Source: Petrolisthes cinctipes (lineage: Eukaryota > Arthropoda > Malacostraca > Decapoda > Porcellanidae). Taken from it: a stretch of 64,000 nt of DNA. Location of the stretch: assembly GCA_033782935.1 (NCBI GenBank), contig JAWQEG010000259.1:1855001-1919000 (forward strand), given 5' to 3'. Position numbers and translations under genes: made by a program. The notes beneath the pieces are model-generated. The model searched no databases, was not told the DNA's origin, and saw only the letters and a program-made list of their open reading frames with translations. The first letter of the stretch is position 1. Each line of letters starts with the position of its first letter. Below are positions 54,036 to 64,000 of the stretch, piece after piece.

Positions 54036-54160
54036 TGGAAAACCCTGTAGGACAAGGGAGAAGGTGATAGATAGAGAGGTGGTGGTACAACAAACACCAA
54101 GGAAATAGAAGGGAAGGAGAGACAGTTAGAGAATGGAAAGGGAGTGGCTTGGGTCCGAAG
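54036..54160 (+). repeat. Dispersed repeat R copy
   Basis: GGCCTGGAAAACCCTGTAGG, GAAGGTGATAGATAGAGAGG, ACAACAAACACCAAGGAAAT, AGAGACAGTTAGAGAATGGA. The same motifs recur at 55490-55735 (inverted), 56805-57475, 63855-64000 and in part at the start of the window. Confidence 0.75.
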
Positions 54161-54227
54161 GGGCGCCTAAAATCCTTAAACCTCCTTTCCCCCCTTATGC
54201 CTGAGTTCATTAATGGATAAATACTGA

Positions 54228-54312
54228 TTCCCCTATATTACCAATGTAAGATCTGTTTCGTGATATAGTTTGGAGGATTCAGTAGTTCTTCGATTTACCG
54301 ACAAGAGTTTCT
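54228..54312 (+). mobile_element. Family C half-copy
   Basis: ATCTGTTTCGTGATATAGTT, TGGAGGATTCAGTAGTTCTT and CGATTTACCGACAA form the right arm; the left arm is missing. Confidence 0.5.
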
Positions 54313-54339
54313 TTTAATTTTTGGCATCTTGTTACCAAA

Positions 54340-54640
54340 TGATGCACGCGCACACACAAACACACACACTCACTACCAACACACACCTATTAACACACAC
54401 ACACTCACTACCAACACACACCTATTAACACACACACACTCCTACCAACACACACACAAAAACACACACACACTCACTACCAATACACACCTATATTAAC
54501 ACACACACACTCCTACCAAAACACACACAAAACACACACACAATCACACACACCAACCAACACATACACACTCCTACCAACACACACACAAAAACACACA
54601 CACAATCACACACACCAACCAACACATACACACACGATAA
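54340..54640. repeat. ~35-bp AC-rich minisatellite
   Basis: Units CTCACTACCAACACACACCT and ATTAACACACACACA, about eight copies. Confidence 0.85.
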
Positions 54641-54706
54641 AATGAGACAGGATTTAATTTCTTTCCAACAACTTTCTTCATGTAAAACGGGACACATTTT
54701 TTTTTT

Positions 54707-54850
54707 TTTTTTTCTGGGTAAATTGGATGGCTTCTGATTCCTCCAAACTATGCCAGGAAACAAAATAACCCCCTTGATGTTACTCACAGGGGATCTGTTT
54801 CGTAATGTAGTTTGAAAGAATAAGTAGCACCGTGATTCACCAAAATGATT
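54707..54850 (+). mobile_element. Foldback family C copy
   Basis: GGGTAAATTGGATGGCTTCT, GATTCCTCCAAACTATGCCA left; ATCTGTTTCGTAATGTAGTT, AAGAATAAGTAGCACCGTGA right; preceded by poly(T) (54697-54713). Confidence 0.65.
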
Positions 54851-54879
54851 AACTATAACTCACCTTGCATCTTTCCCAC

Positions 54880-54952
54880 CCTCTCACTCACTCAATCACA
54901 CACTCACTCATTCTCTCACTCGCTTATTCTCTCACTCATTCACTCACTCAGC

Positions 54953-55001
<49 letters not shown>

Positions 55002-55030
55002 ACTCACTCTCTCTCTCTCTCTCACTTACT
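54880..55030. repeat. (CTCA)n/(CT)n array
   Basis: CACTCACTCA-like units merging into CT runs. Confidence 0.9.
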
Positions 55031-55238
55031 TATGCCAGGTGAATGAGGTCGGCCGTAGCTCCAACCTTCAGCTTAACAATGCGGGAGGAAATACAGTTAA
55101 AGGAAGGCGGAACTGTTGTAATTGAATGTGTGTGTGTGTGTGTATAGAAGGGAGTGTGTGTATGTGTGAGTGTGTGTGCATCAATTTCTTAAACTATCTC
55201 TTTCTCTGTATGTGTTCCACCTCTCTCTTCTTGGATTA

Positions 55239-55242
<4 letters not shown>

Positions 55243-55320
<78 letters not shown>
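55243..55320. repeat. (GA)n microsatellite
   Basis: Perfect GA run of 78 bp. Confidence 0.97.
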
Positions 55321-55324
<4 letters not shown>

Positions 55325-55339
55325 ATAATATTTTAAAGT

Positions 55340-55475
55340 GCGACATTTTTTAGTCAAATTGGAGGGCTACTGGTTCCTCGGAACTATGACAGGAAACAGA
55401 TCTCCTCAACATATGAATAGGAAATCAGTTTTGTAGCACAGTTTAAAGGAATCAATAATCCTTCAATTGTTAACC
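55340..55475 (+). mobile_element. Foldback family C copy
   Basis: TTAGTCAAATTGGAGGGCTA, CTGGTTCCTCGGAACTATGA, then right arm TTTTGTAGCACAGTTTAAAG, GAATCAATAATCCTTCAATT. Followed by an (ATCT)n run (55475-55500). Confidence 0.65.
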
Positions 55476-55489
55476 CATCTATCTATCTA

Positions 55490-55735
55490 TCTATCTATCT
55501 CCATTCGTCAACTGTCTCTCCTTTCTTCTTAATTCCTATTTATCTTCTTTTCCCTCCCTTTCCATTCTTCAAACGTCCCTTCTTTCCTTCTATTTTAATT
55601 GATGTTTGTTGTCTCATCTCTCTATTTATCACGTTCTCCTTTTTTCCTTTTATTTCCGTAGTGCTTGTTGCCCCACCTCTCTAATATTTATCACCTACCT
55701 CATGCTACAGGGTCTTCCAGGCCTTGGTCGATTTT
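55490..55735 (-). repeat. Dispersed repeat R, inverted copy
   Basis: Reverse strand reads AAGGCCTGGAAGACCCTGTA, GTGATAAATATTAGAGAGGT, CAACAAGCACTACGGAAATA, matching the R motifs at 54036 and 56805. Confidence 0.75.
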
Positions 55736-55871
55736 AAGTTAATCATCCTTTCACTAATTTACACCAAATTTATTAATTTATGTCTAAATATTAAATTTAT
55801 TTGTTTTTGTGAATCAAAGACATGGAATTATATTAAGTTATATCTTATCTCTTTATGATGAAATGATAAGT

Positions 55872-55875
<4 letters not shown>

Positions 55876-55919
<44 letters not shown>

Positions 55920-55980
55920 GGCCTACTCTCACGCGCACACATACACAAGTACGCACATGCACACACACAGACGTACACGA

Positions 55981-56034
<54 letters not shown>
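55876..56034. repeat. (AC)n and (GA)n microsatellites
   Basis: AC run at 55876-55915, AC-rich linker, GA run at 55987-56034. Confidence 0.95.
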
Positions 56035-56037
<3 letters not shown>

Positions 56038-56099
56038 AAGCCCAACCACCACACCTGTTCTACTCTAATTACCAACACAGGTAGCTTAAGCATGGGGGG

Positions 56100-56680
56100 A
56101 TAGGGGGTGAAGGGGAGGTAATTATTGGAAGGGGTGGGGGGATGGTCAGTGGTGGAGGAAAAAGTGGGTAATGGAGTATGGAGAGGAAAGAAGGAGAGAA
56201 TGAGAGAGAGGAATGGGGAGAAGGAGGAAGGGAGGGAAAGAAGGGAAGGAGAAGGGAGGTAGGGAGTACTATGAATGAGGGAGTGAAAAGAGGGAGGGAA
56301 GAAGGGAGAGAAAAAGGGGGCAATTACATAAAGAAAAAGGAGGGAATAATGTAGGAAGGAAGAAAGAAAAGAAAGGATGACAGAAAGAAAGGAAGTAATG
56401 AAAGAAAGAAGAAAGTAAGGAAGGAAGAAAAGAAATGAAGGATGGAAGGAAGGAAGGGGGAAAAGAGCAGGAGGGAGGGAGGGAATTAAAGGGGGAGGGA
56501 GGGAATTAAAGAGGGAGGGAGGGAGGGAGGAAGGAGAATGGCGTGATGTAGTGATGTGTGTTTTAAGGAGGAAGGATGTAGCATGGGTGATATACTCCTG
56601 TGTGTGTGTGTGTGTGTATGTGAATAGAAAACAATTTATGTGTGTGTGAATGTGTGTGTGAGTGTGTGTGTGTGTTTTCA
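56100..56680. repeat. Purine-rich tract followed by (GT)n
   Basis: GGGAGGGAGGAAGGA-type units to 56540, then GT runs at 56600-56675. No gene. Confidence 0.85.
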
Positions 56681-56804
56681 ATGCATCATAAAAAGATAAA
56701 ATATAACTGGCTATAAGTCCATGTCTTTAATTCACTAAAAATAAATAATTATAATATTCACACATTAATTAATTTCGTGTAATAAAGTGAAGGGATGATT
56801 GACT

Positions 56805-57475
56805 GAAGACCGACCTAGACCTGGAAGACCCTGTAGCACGAGGGAAAAGGTGATAAATAATTGAGAGGTGGGAGAACAAGCACTACGGAAATAGAAGGAA
56901 AGGAGGGAGAAAGTGATAGATAAAGAGGTGGGACAACAAACACCAAGGAAGGAAATAGAAGTAAAGGAGGGAGAAGTGATAGATAAAGAGGTGGGACAAC
57001 AAACACCAAGGAAGGAAATGGAAGAAAAGGAGGGATAAAGTGATAGATAGAGAGGTGTAACAGCAAGAACCATGGAAGGAAATAGAAGTAAAGGAGGGAG
57101 AAGTGATAGATAAAGAGGTGGGACAACAAACACCAAGGAAGGAAATGGAAGAAAAGGAGGGATAAAGTGATAGATAGAGAGGTGTAACAACAAGAACCAT
57201 GGAAATAGAAGGAAAGGAGGGACAGGTGAAGAATGAAAAAGGAAGGAGAAGGTGATAGATAGGAACAGAAGAAAAGAAGGGACAGTTGAAGAATGGAAAG
57301 GAAGGGAGGTAATAGGTAGAGAGGTTGGACAGCAAGCACTAAGGAAATAGAAGGACAGGAGGGATAGTTGTAGAATGGACAGGAAGGGAGAAGGTGATAA
57401 ACAGAAAGGTGGGGTAACAAGCACTAAGGAAATAGAAGGACAGGAGGGACAGTTGAAGAATGGAAGGGGAATGCC
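56805..57475 (+). repeat. Repeat R, amplified as ~60-bp tandem units
   Basis: Starts GACCTGGAAGACCCTGTAGC, then about ten units of GTGATAGATA(A/G)AGAGGTGGG, ACAACAAACACCAAGGAAGG, AAATGGAAGAAAAGGAGGG. Reverse-strand frames (Pro/Leu/Ser/Phe, up to 219 codons) are repeat translations. Confidence 0.85.
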
Positions 57476-58130
57476 TGAAAAACGAAAGGAGGGGGAGGAG
57501 GGGGAAGAGAGATGATAAAAAAATAAATTACAGAGAGGAAATAAAGACAGAAATAGATGATTTGGAAGGAGGGAGGGAAGCAGGGAGTGAAGGAGGAAGT
57601 GAGGTATGGAGGGAGGGAGGGAAAGATATAGGTAGAGAGGGAGGGAAGGGAGGGAATTAGGTAGGGGGAAAGCAGAAGGGAAGTAGGGAAGGAAGGAGAA
57701 GAGAGGCAGGGAAGGAGGGAGGAAAGGAAGGAAGTGGGAGGGAGGGAGTTAAGGAAGGAAGTGAATGAGGGAAGTAAGGGACGGACAGTGGTCGGTAGGT
57801 AAGTAGGTAGGAAGGGAGGAAGGAAGGAAGGGAGTGAGGGAGGTATGGAGGAAGGAAGAAGGGAGGTAGGTAGGTAGGTATTGAGGAAGGGAGGGATGGA
57901 CGGACAGTAGTAGGTAGGTAGGTAGATAGGTAGTTGGGAGAAGTGAGTGAGGGAGGTATAGAGAGAGGTACGTAGAAAGGAAGGAAGGAAGCGAGTGAGT
58001 GAGGACATAGGTAAGGAAAGTAAAGAGAGGGAGCGACGGACAGTGGTAGGTAGGGAGGGAGGGACGGAGAAAGGAAGGAAGGAAGTGAGTGAGTGAGGAC
58101 ATACGGAAGGAAAGTAAAGAGAGGTATACT
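57476..58130 (+). repeat. (GGAA)n-rich purine tract
   Basis: Units GGAAGGAAGGAAGTGAGTGA and GTAGGTAGGTA; a ~125-bp block with GGACGGACAGTGGTAGGTAG and GGACATA.G.AAGGAAAGTA occurs two or three times. Confidence 0.85.
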
Positions 58131-58189
58131 TTACATACTAATTTGTAGAGAGAGTCATCTTTACAGTATATAGTGTTCTTATAGGCCTA

Positions 58190-59625
58190 CCTTACCTACC
58201 TTCCTCTTTTCCACCTTCCCTCCCATCCATGCTACCTTCCTTCCACTTCTTCCCTCTTTCCCATTGTCCCTCCTTCCTTCCTACCTTCCCTTCCCTCCTT
58301 ACCTCCCTCTTTGCTACCTTACCTATCCTCCTTACCTTCCTCTTTTCCACCTTCCCTCCCATCCATGCTACCTTCCTTCCACTTCTTCCCTCTTTCCCAT
58401 TGTCCCTCCTTCCTTCCTACCTTCCCTTCCCTCCTTACCTCCCTCTTTGCTACCTTACCTATCCTCCTTACCTCTCTCTTTCCTATTTCCCCCCCATCCA
58501 TCCTACCTTCCCCTCCTTCCCGGTTTCCCATTGTCCCTCCCTTCCTTCCTACCTTAAATACCCACCTTTCCTCCCGTTTTTCTATCTTCTCTCCCCTCCT
58601 TCCCTTACCTACTTCCCTTACCTCAATTTCTCCATTCCTCCTTCCCCCTCTCTTTCCTCCCTTCCTTCATTCTTTCCCTCCTTCCTTCTTTCTTATCTTC
58701 TTTCACACTCTTTATCTTACTTTCTCCCTCCCCCTTTCTTTCTTCTACCGTCTATCCCTATCCTACCTTCCCTCCAATCGTTTACTCCCTCGATCCCTCT
58801 TTCCAACCTTCTCTTCTCAACTCAACTCCCTTTCTCCTCTTTCCCACATTCCTGCAATTCCTTTCCTCCCTCCTTCCCTCTTTCTTACTTTCCCTCCCCT
58901 CCTTCCCTCAATCCTCCACTCTTTCCTACCTCCCCACTCCTCCTCCTTACCTCTTTACCTTATCTCCAGTCCTCCATTCCCTCTCTCTCTCTCTCTCTCT
59001 GTACTGTATGTGTGTCTGTGTATATCTATCACTTATCGCTTTCTCATAATTACTTTGTCTATCTATACACACACACACAAACAAACACTCCCTCATTCTT
59101 TGCTTTCGACCTCATACCCTCCCTCCTCTCCCTCTCGCCTCATTCACCCATTCTCCCTCCCTCCTTCTCTCGTCTCTCCACTTCTTTCCGTCCCCTCATC
59201 CTTCTCTTCCTCCATCCCTCCCCCACTTCGTTTCTCGTCCCCCCCCCCATTATTTCACCTGTTAAATTCCTTTCTTCCCATTCCCTCTTTTTCTTTCTCA
59301 TTCTCTCTCTTCCCTCCTTTCCTCTCTCATTCCCTCTCTTCCCTCCTTTCATCTCTCATTCCCTCTCTTCCCTCCTTTCCTCTCTCATTCCCTCCCTCCC
59401 TTCCCTCCTTTCCTCTCTCATTCCCTCTCTTCCTTCCTTTCCTCTTACATTCCCTCCCTTCCCTCCTTTAATCTCTTTTCCCTCCTCCAATCTCTCATTC
59501 CCTCCCTTTTCTCCTTTCCTCTCTCAATCCCTCCTTTCCTTTCTCATTCCCTCCTTCCCTCCCTTCCTTTCTCATTCCCTCCCTTCCTCTCTCATTCCCT
59601 CTCTTTCCTTCCTCCATTTTAATGA
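58190..59625 (+). repeat. 1.4-kb pyrimidine tract with 136-bp tandem duplication
   Basis: C/T-rich throughout. The first part is a direct duplication: the block starting TTCCTCTTTTCCACCTTCCC at 58201 repeats at 58337 and partly again near 58475. Later units are CTCTCATTCCCTCCCTTCCC (about 59280-59600). The 484-codon Pro/Ser/Leu frame is repeat translation. A (CT)n and an (AC)n run lie at 58979-59000 and 59067-59082. Confidence 0.9.
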
Positions 59626-59681
59626 ACTTTTTACGATAAATTATGTATTACGAGATTTTTTAATTAATTTGGTTATTCAAT

Positions 59682-59686
<5 letters not shown>

Positions 59687-59747
<61 letters not shown>

Positions 59748-59979
59748 GGTAGTGGTGGATTGGGAAGAAAAAGAGATAAAATTACTGAGTGAGTTAATGA
59801 GTGAGCATGTGAGTGAAAGAGTGAGTAAGAGGATGGGTGGAGTGAGTGAATGAATGAGTGAGTGAGCATGTAAGTGAGTGAGTGAGAGGGAGGGTGGTGT
59901 GGTCACTTCACAATAGCATACATTACTATTAAATACAGACCCGCCCTTTCTCTCTCTCTTTCTCTCTAAAATGGCTTTC

Positions 59980-60018
<39 letters not shown>
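59687..60018. repeat. (GA)n, GTGA-rich and (CT)n repeats
   Basis: GA run 59687-59745, degenerate GAGTGAGTGA to 59890, CT run 59980-60018. Confidence 0.9.
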
Positions 60019-60023
<5 letters not shown>

Positions 60024-60399
60024 CAATCACAATAACATTAACAAATACAACACTGCAGTCAGTGTGTGTGTGTGCGCCATCTTCATGTAAGGACAGGCTA
60101 ATAACATACACACACACACAGTCATATGGTAGAAAATGAAAAGTGAAAGAAAGAGAAAAGAGAGGAGACTGAAAAATGGGAAATAGAAAGTGGACAGGAG
60201 AAGAGGAGAAGAGAAAAAAGGAAAGGAAGGGAGAGGAAGTGAGTGAGTGAATACCAATTACCTTCAAACAGCAACAGACCTAGTGGACCTTGTAAGGCTG
60301 TTTGGTTTTGCTAAGCCAAGTATACGAGGGTGAGGGAAAGTATAGGAAAGATTGCTCCTCCATCCACCACTATGGCTGGAAATGAAAAAATACTATGTA
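60019..60399. other. No gene seen
   Basis: Short GT and AC runs (60062-60074, 60108-60120), purine-rich sequence to 60250, then unique DNA. Confidence 0.5.
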
Positions 60400-60874
60400 C
60401 GGTCGGCAAAAAAAGTTTCGTTACCTCCCCTACGTTAATTTTACCATGAGTAAGCCCGGTAGGGTTGGTACTCCACCCACTGGGCAGCTGTGATCGTGTC
60501 ATCTGGGACATGCTGGACGGGAATTGTCATTGCCCCGACAGTGTCAACTTCTTTATATCAAAAGTTTAGCTGATTTTAAATTAAATTTTGAGTGTTCAAG
60601 AACTCTTACTATTTAACTATTCATTATTAAACATAAGGAAATGTGTTTTGAGTATTTTAGAACAAGAATAACCGTGAAATCCCAGAAAATATAGCACTGG
60701 CTGAAAGAACGTCATTCCTACTTGGATGGCCATGACACACTGAGGGACACAGTGGCCAGGGGCACGGACTTATGGAGGCCGGAGGGTGGTGGAGGTACCA
60801 CACTCACCAGTCAGGCGTACCAGCATTACATCACACTGTTTTAGGGATGGTAACGAAACTTTTTTTGCCGACTG
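60400..60874. mobile_element. MITE H copy 1, mariner-type
   Basis: 475 bp; TA before and after. Ends CGGTCGGCAAAAAAAGTTTC left and GAAACTTTTTTTGCCGACTG right (28-bp inverted repeats). The interior has GTATTTTAGAACAAGAATAA and GGGCAGCTGTGATCGTGTCA. A second copy is at 61444-61895. Confidence 0.85.
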
Positions 60875-60876
60875 TA

Positions 60877-60954
60877 CAATTGCCGGCACTTGTAACTGGT
60901 AAGGAAAAGGGGACTGACAACGCTGGCTTTACCAATTATAAGTGCTGGCAACTG
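60877..60954. mobile_element. 78-bp mini-foldback abutting MITE H
   Basis: CAATTGCCGGCACTTGTAAC left and AGTGCTGGCAACTG right form ~26-bp inverted repeats. TA on both sides; the left TA is the right TA of MITE H copy 1. Confidence 0.65.
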
Positions 60955-61443
60955 TACTTAGTATTGATAAACTAACATGGAATACATATTTAAATAAGAA
61001 AGTTGGTTATAAACCACAAATTGAAATAGATGAAGAGTTGGTTCTAATTGATAAAAAGTTGGTTATAATAGATAAAAAGTTGGATATGATACAAAAAGAG
61101 TTAACTATAATAGATACAAATGTAACTTCTGTTATGGTATATGGTATATAGATTCCTTCTGCCTTGTGAGAATATAAGTACTGTACTGTATCATGGAGTC
61201 CAGTGAGTTACCTGGTAAAGTAGAATAAAATACGACGTTGTTGGTTGGCTTGTTGCACTGTTTGCACCACAGTGGGTACAAATGGTAAATAGAGATAATG
61301 GAAACACAAACATGTAATAAGCCTGCAATTTTACCATACAGAGTGCATTATGCCACATCTAATTATAATATATTTGGGTAAAGTAAGACAGTACTGTACT
61401 GTACAGTACAGTAGTTATGGCCTATAGATTGGCTAACTAGGTA
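60955..61443. other. No gene seen
   Basis: AT-rich sequence with a degenerate AGTTGGTTATAATAGATAAA repeat (61030-61115, about four ~23-bp units) that gives a short open Leu/Ile/Asp/Lys frame of no clear meaning. Confidence 0.5.
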
Positions 61444-61895
61444 CAGTCGGCAAAAACAGTTTTGTTACATCGGTAAGCGCAGTAGGGCTGGTACTCCGCC
61501 GACTGGGCAGCCGCGCCTTGTGTCATCCGAGACGGGTATCGTCTTCGCCTCTGCCAATAACTCAGGCCGCAGCTGTGACAACTTTTTTATATCAAAAGTT
61601 TAGCTGATTTTAAATTAAATTTTGAGTGTTCAAAAACTCTTACTATTTAACTATTCATTATTAAATATAAGGAAATGTGTTTGAGTATTTTAGAACAAGA
61701 ATAACCGTGAAATACTTAGAAAAAATCGCACTGGGTGAAACAACGTCATCTCTGCTTGCCTGCCTATGATACACAGAGGGATGGGCACAAAGGGTGGGCC
61801 TGGGTGGCCCTCGCGTCACACCTGAATCGCCAGTCAGGCGTACTAACATTACATCACACTGTTAAAAGGATGGTAATGAAACTTTTTGCCAACTG
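61444..61895. mobile_element. MITE H copy 2
   Basis: 452 bp, TA-flanked, ends CAGTCGGCAAAAACAGTTTT and AAACTTTTTGCCAACTG. The interior matches copy 1 (TTAGAACAAGAATAACCGTG, TTTTGAGTGTTCAA.AACTCT). Confidence 0.85.
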
Positions 61896-61897
61896 TA

Positions 61898-62000
61898 CAG
61901 TCAGCAAAAAAAGTATCAACACCACCCTTATGGACAGGGTTGGTATTCCTGACTACACATGCGCCAGTCACGGCCGCACCTCTGGCACCTCAGTATGGCA
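61898..62000 (+). mobile_element. Third H-like terminus, abutting copy 2
   Basis: CAGTCAGCAAAAAAAGTATC begins at the TA that ends copy 2; sequence then diverges (GGGTTGGTATTCCTGACTAC retains similarity). No right terminus found. Confidence 0.55.
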
Positions 62001-62772
62001 TTAATAGTTGGAGGGGAATGACGTGTGTGTTTCCCTAAGCACTACTTCTGTCTCCACTGTGAGTTTTCAAAGTTTTCTCTTGTTCTGAAGTACTCAGACA
62101 CTTTCAGTATTTTATAATAATGAATATGCAAATAATAATTGCTCTTGATCACTTATTATTCTTTCCCTAATTAAAGAATATTAAAACTTTCATGAATGGA
62201 CGAAAATACTGAATGTGTTTTCTAGGGTAAAGCAGAGAAGAGAGAATTTTGTTATAGTTCCCTTAAGCCCAGTTTACACATACGCGAATAAGGTCCCGAT
62301 GCCGTCACGAATAAGCGAAATGTCAAAAGTCGGGACCTGACAACCGAATTTTAGATTTTTATCAATTGCTGTAGCTTACCGTGGATGCATCGCTGGTTCA
62401 TCTGTGGTTAATCTGCGGTATACCACGAATTATCAGGGGGAAGACCTGGGATTCACCGGCAGCTCTGGGACGACTAATTTGTAATATAATTTTACCCTTT
62501 TTTTGCCGTCGGTGTTTCTGCAGAATGTCGTGGGTCTACCTGGACATGCTCGGCGATGCACCTGCAACCAGTCGGGGATAGCTAGGCTTTTTTGGTATAT
62601 TATTGCCCTAGTAATTGAAATACAATACTGTACTCTAATAAATAATTTTCTTTTTAATACCAAAACATTCACTGTAAGTTTAATATATATTTTATTGTAC
62701 TACTAACGCTTTTTATTTATTCATTTATATATTTATTTAGATATAATTATGCCTTCTAGCCAATCCATAAAG
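62001..62772. other. No gene seen; possible diverged repeat
   Basis: Unique sequence. TTTACACATACGCGAATAAG (62269) resembles TTTACACATACCCGAATAAG at about 63614; nearby TACCACGAATTATCAGGG also has a counterpart, suggesting two copies of an unrecognised repeat. Confidence 0.4.
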
Positions 62773-62773
62773 A

Positions 62774-62833
<60 letters not shown>
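62773..62833. repeat. (ATT)n microsatellite
   Basis: Perfect ATT run of about 60 bp. Confidence 0.97.
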
Positions 62834-62849
62834 GAGTCACCCACCATGG

Positions 62850-63000
62850 TTTTCCCTGTGATGTAGTCAGAGAATTGGAGGATGGCAAGTCCTTCAAATA
62901 TTGCCACGAAACACCACCTCTATGGAAGGAGCTTGTTTCGTGGCAAAGTCAGGAGAAATTAGAAGCCACCAAGTGATATGCACGATCACAGGGTCCTTAA
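62850..63000 (+). mobile_element. TTAA foldback family B copy 5
   Basis: TTTCCCTGTGATGTAGTCAG and AGAATTGGAGGATGGCAAGT left; GTTTCGTGGCAAAGTCAGGA, GATCACAGGGTCCTTAA right. The loop is short (CACCTCTATGGAAGGAGCTT) without a microsatellite. The left TTAA is lost. Confidence 0.8.
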
Positions 63001-63094
63001 TATAATACATCAGGTAAATGGAAACTAACATACAGTCTCTCTCACATATACAGAAAAATATCACACATTATCTCACACGCATACTGTCTCTCTC

Positions 63095-63222
63095 TCCCAA
63101 ACCACCACCACTATCACTACCACTACCAACCACCACCACTACCATCCCCAACCACCACCACCACTACAACTACCATCCCCAATCACCACCACTACCTCCA
63201 CCAACCCCACCACTACGTGGTC
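63095..63222 (+). repeat. (ACC)n-rich array
   Basis: CACCACCACTACCA and CATCCCCAACCACCACC units. Confidence 0.9.
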
Positions 63223-63654
63223 CATACCATCAGTCACAAATCCCCAGGGATGCTCCACAACTTTTCCGCAGGTAAACCGACGGCACCTCTACGACTTACC
63301 AGCGACTAATCCCCGTTCCACCCAAGACATAAAAGTATGCACATTTTTTAAAATGTATATGAATGTTTATATCGCTGGTATATCCCGGACACACCGGCGT
63401 TGCATCTGCGGTGTTTCCCAAGGTCGGGGGGGTTTCGCAACGGTTGTCTTGTCGGCGGTGAACAAGAATGTCGGCGGCAGGTCGGTGGCAAGTTGCAGGT
63501 GTACCTTTGGTGAACCTGCGAATTATTTTTATTCTGGTTATGCCACGAATAGTTGGGAGGGGCACCAACTTTACGTGGAGTGACCCGAACTGCCGGCGAA
63601 CCACTCGAATCGCCTTTACACATACCCGAATAAGGACCCGAACCTGACCTTTAC
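63223..63654. other. No gene seen
   Basis: Unique GC-moderate sequence including the second copy of the unassigned repeat noted at 62001-62772. The 141-codon reverse frame (63296-63721) has no recognised domain. Confidence 0.45.
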
Positions 63655-63845
63655 ACTCCCGCACCCCCACCCCTGATCTTCCCATTCCCTCACTGCCACC
63701 CTGACCTTCCCACTCCCTCACCCCGTATCATCATCCCCCACCCTGACCTTCCCACTCCCTCACTCCCTCACCCACCCTGACGTTCTCACTCCCTCACCCC
63801 CATCATGACCTTCCCACTCCATCACCACCACCCTCACCCCACCCT
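63655..63845 (+). repeat. ~27-bp C-rich minisatellite
   Basis: Units CACCCTGACCTTCCCACTCC and CTCACCC, about seven copies. Confidence 0.85.
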
Positions 63846-63854
63846 GCCCCGGAA

Positions 63855-64000
63855 GGTGATAGAGAGGTGGGACAGCAAACACTAAGGAATTAGAAGGAGA
63901 GGAGGGACAGCAAACACGAAGGAAATAGAAGTAGAGGAGGGACAGCAAACACGAAGGAAATAGAAGGAGAGGAAGGACAGCAAACATGAAGGAAATAAAA
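63855..64000 (+). repeat. Repeat R, tandem units cut by window end
   Basis: GGTGATAGAGAGGTGGGACA, then about four ~35-bp units AGCAAACACGAAGGAAATAG, AAGGAGAGGAGGGAC. Same family as 1-30, 2371-2398, 54036 and 56805. Confidence 0.8.

Noticed and set aside
58229..59683. 484-codon open frame
   Set aside because: Pure translation of the TTCC-type pyrimidine tract (Pro/Ser/Leu/Phe only); open in several frames at once, no domain.

Overview
This window is eukaryotic nuclear DNA, most likely from an arthropod and probably a decapod crustacean. That is inference from style: very dense, long perfect microsatellites (CT, AC, ATT, TA, TAG), purine/pyrimidine tracts, CCTAA-type pentamers, a CsRn1-type Ty3/Gypsy element, a DIRS element, Merlin and P DNA transposons, CR1-like LINE ends and tRNA-headed SINEs. 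There are no operons, rRNA genes, CRISPR arrays or bacterial-style genes. Nearly every long open reading frame is a translated simple repeat or a decayed transposon.

Layout. 1-2.4 kb: a 0.6-kb inverted repeat with microsatellites. 2.4-18 kb: foldback elements (MITEs). One group ends in TTAA (families called A, B, C and G here). Another is flanked by TA and starts CAGT or CAGC (called D and F here). They sit among microsatellites and two copies of a segmental block (5.7-8.0 and 9.2-10.2 kb). 18.1-26.9 kb: a LINE end, then a reverse-strand CsRn1-like Gypsy element (LTR, gag with CHCC finger, protease, RT, RNase H, integrase) carrying a 478-bp Merlin insertion and a mariner-type foldback in its leader. 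27.0-29.3 kb: a 1007-bp P-element derivative just upstream of a plus-strand Myb/SANT-like gene (two exons visible). 29.3-31.1 kb: a reverse-strand LINE ORF1 (RRM plus Cys/His knuckles). 31.9-36.4 kb: a long-TIR element, then a decayed LINE in which an SGNH esterase leads directly into the RT region. 37.3-38.2 kb: 75-bp and CCTAA-rich minisatellites. 40.7-41.6 kb: the best host gene in the window, a reverse-strand first exon encoding a CIP/KIP (p27/Dacapo-type) CDK inhibitor. 44.5-51.7 kb: a DIRS-type element with identical inverted terminal repeats and an internal complementary region but no recognisable coding capacity. 52-64 kb: more TA- and TTAA-type foldbacks, SINE copies, purine/pyrimidine tracts and a dispersed repeat (R) that also appears at both window edges.

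Only two loci look like host coding sequence: the CDK-inhibitor exon and, less surely, the Myb/SANT-like gene, which could be transposon-derived. The rest records repeated nested insertion. Exact target-site duplications and identical or near-identical terminal repeats mark the DIRS, P and Merlin copies as comparatively young. All family assignments come from motif recognition by eye; no search was run, and identities are by-eye comparisons.
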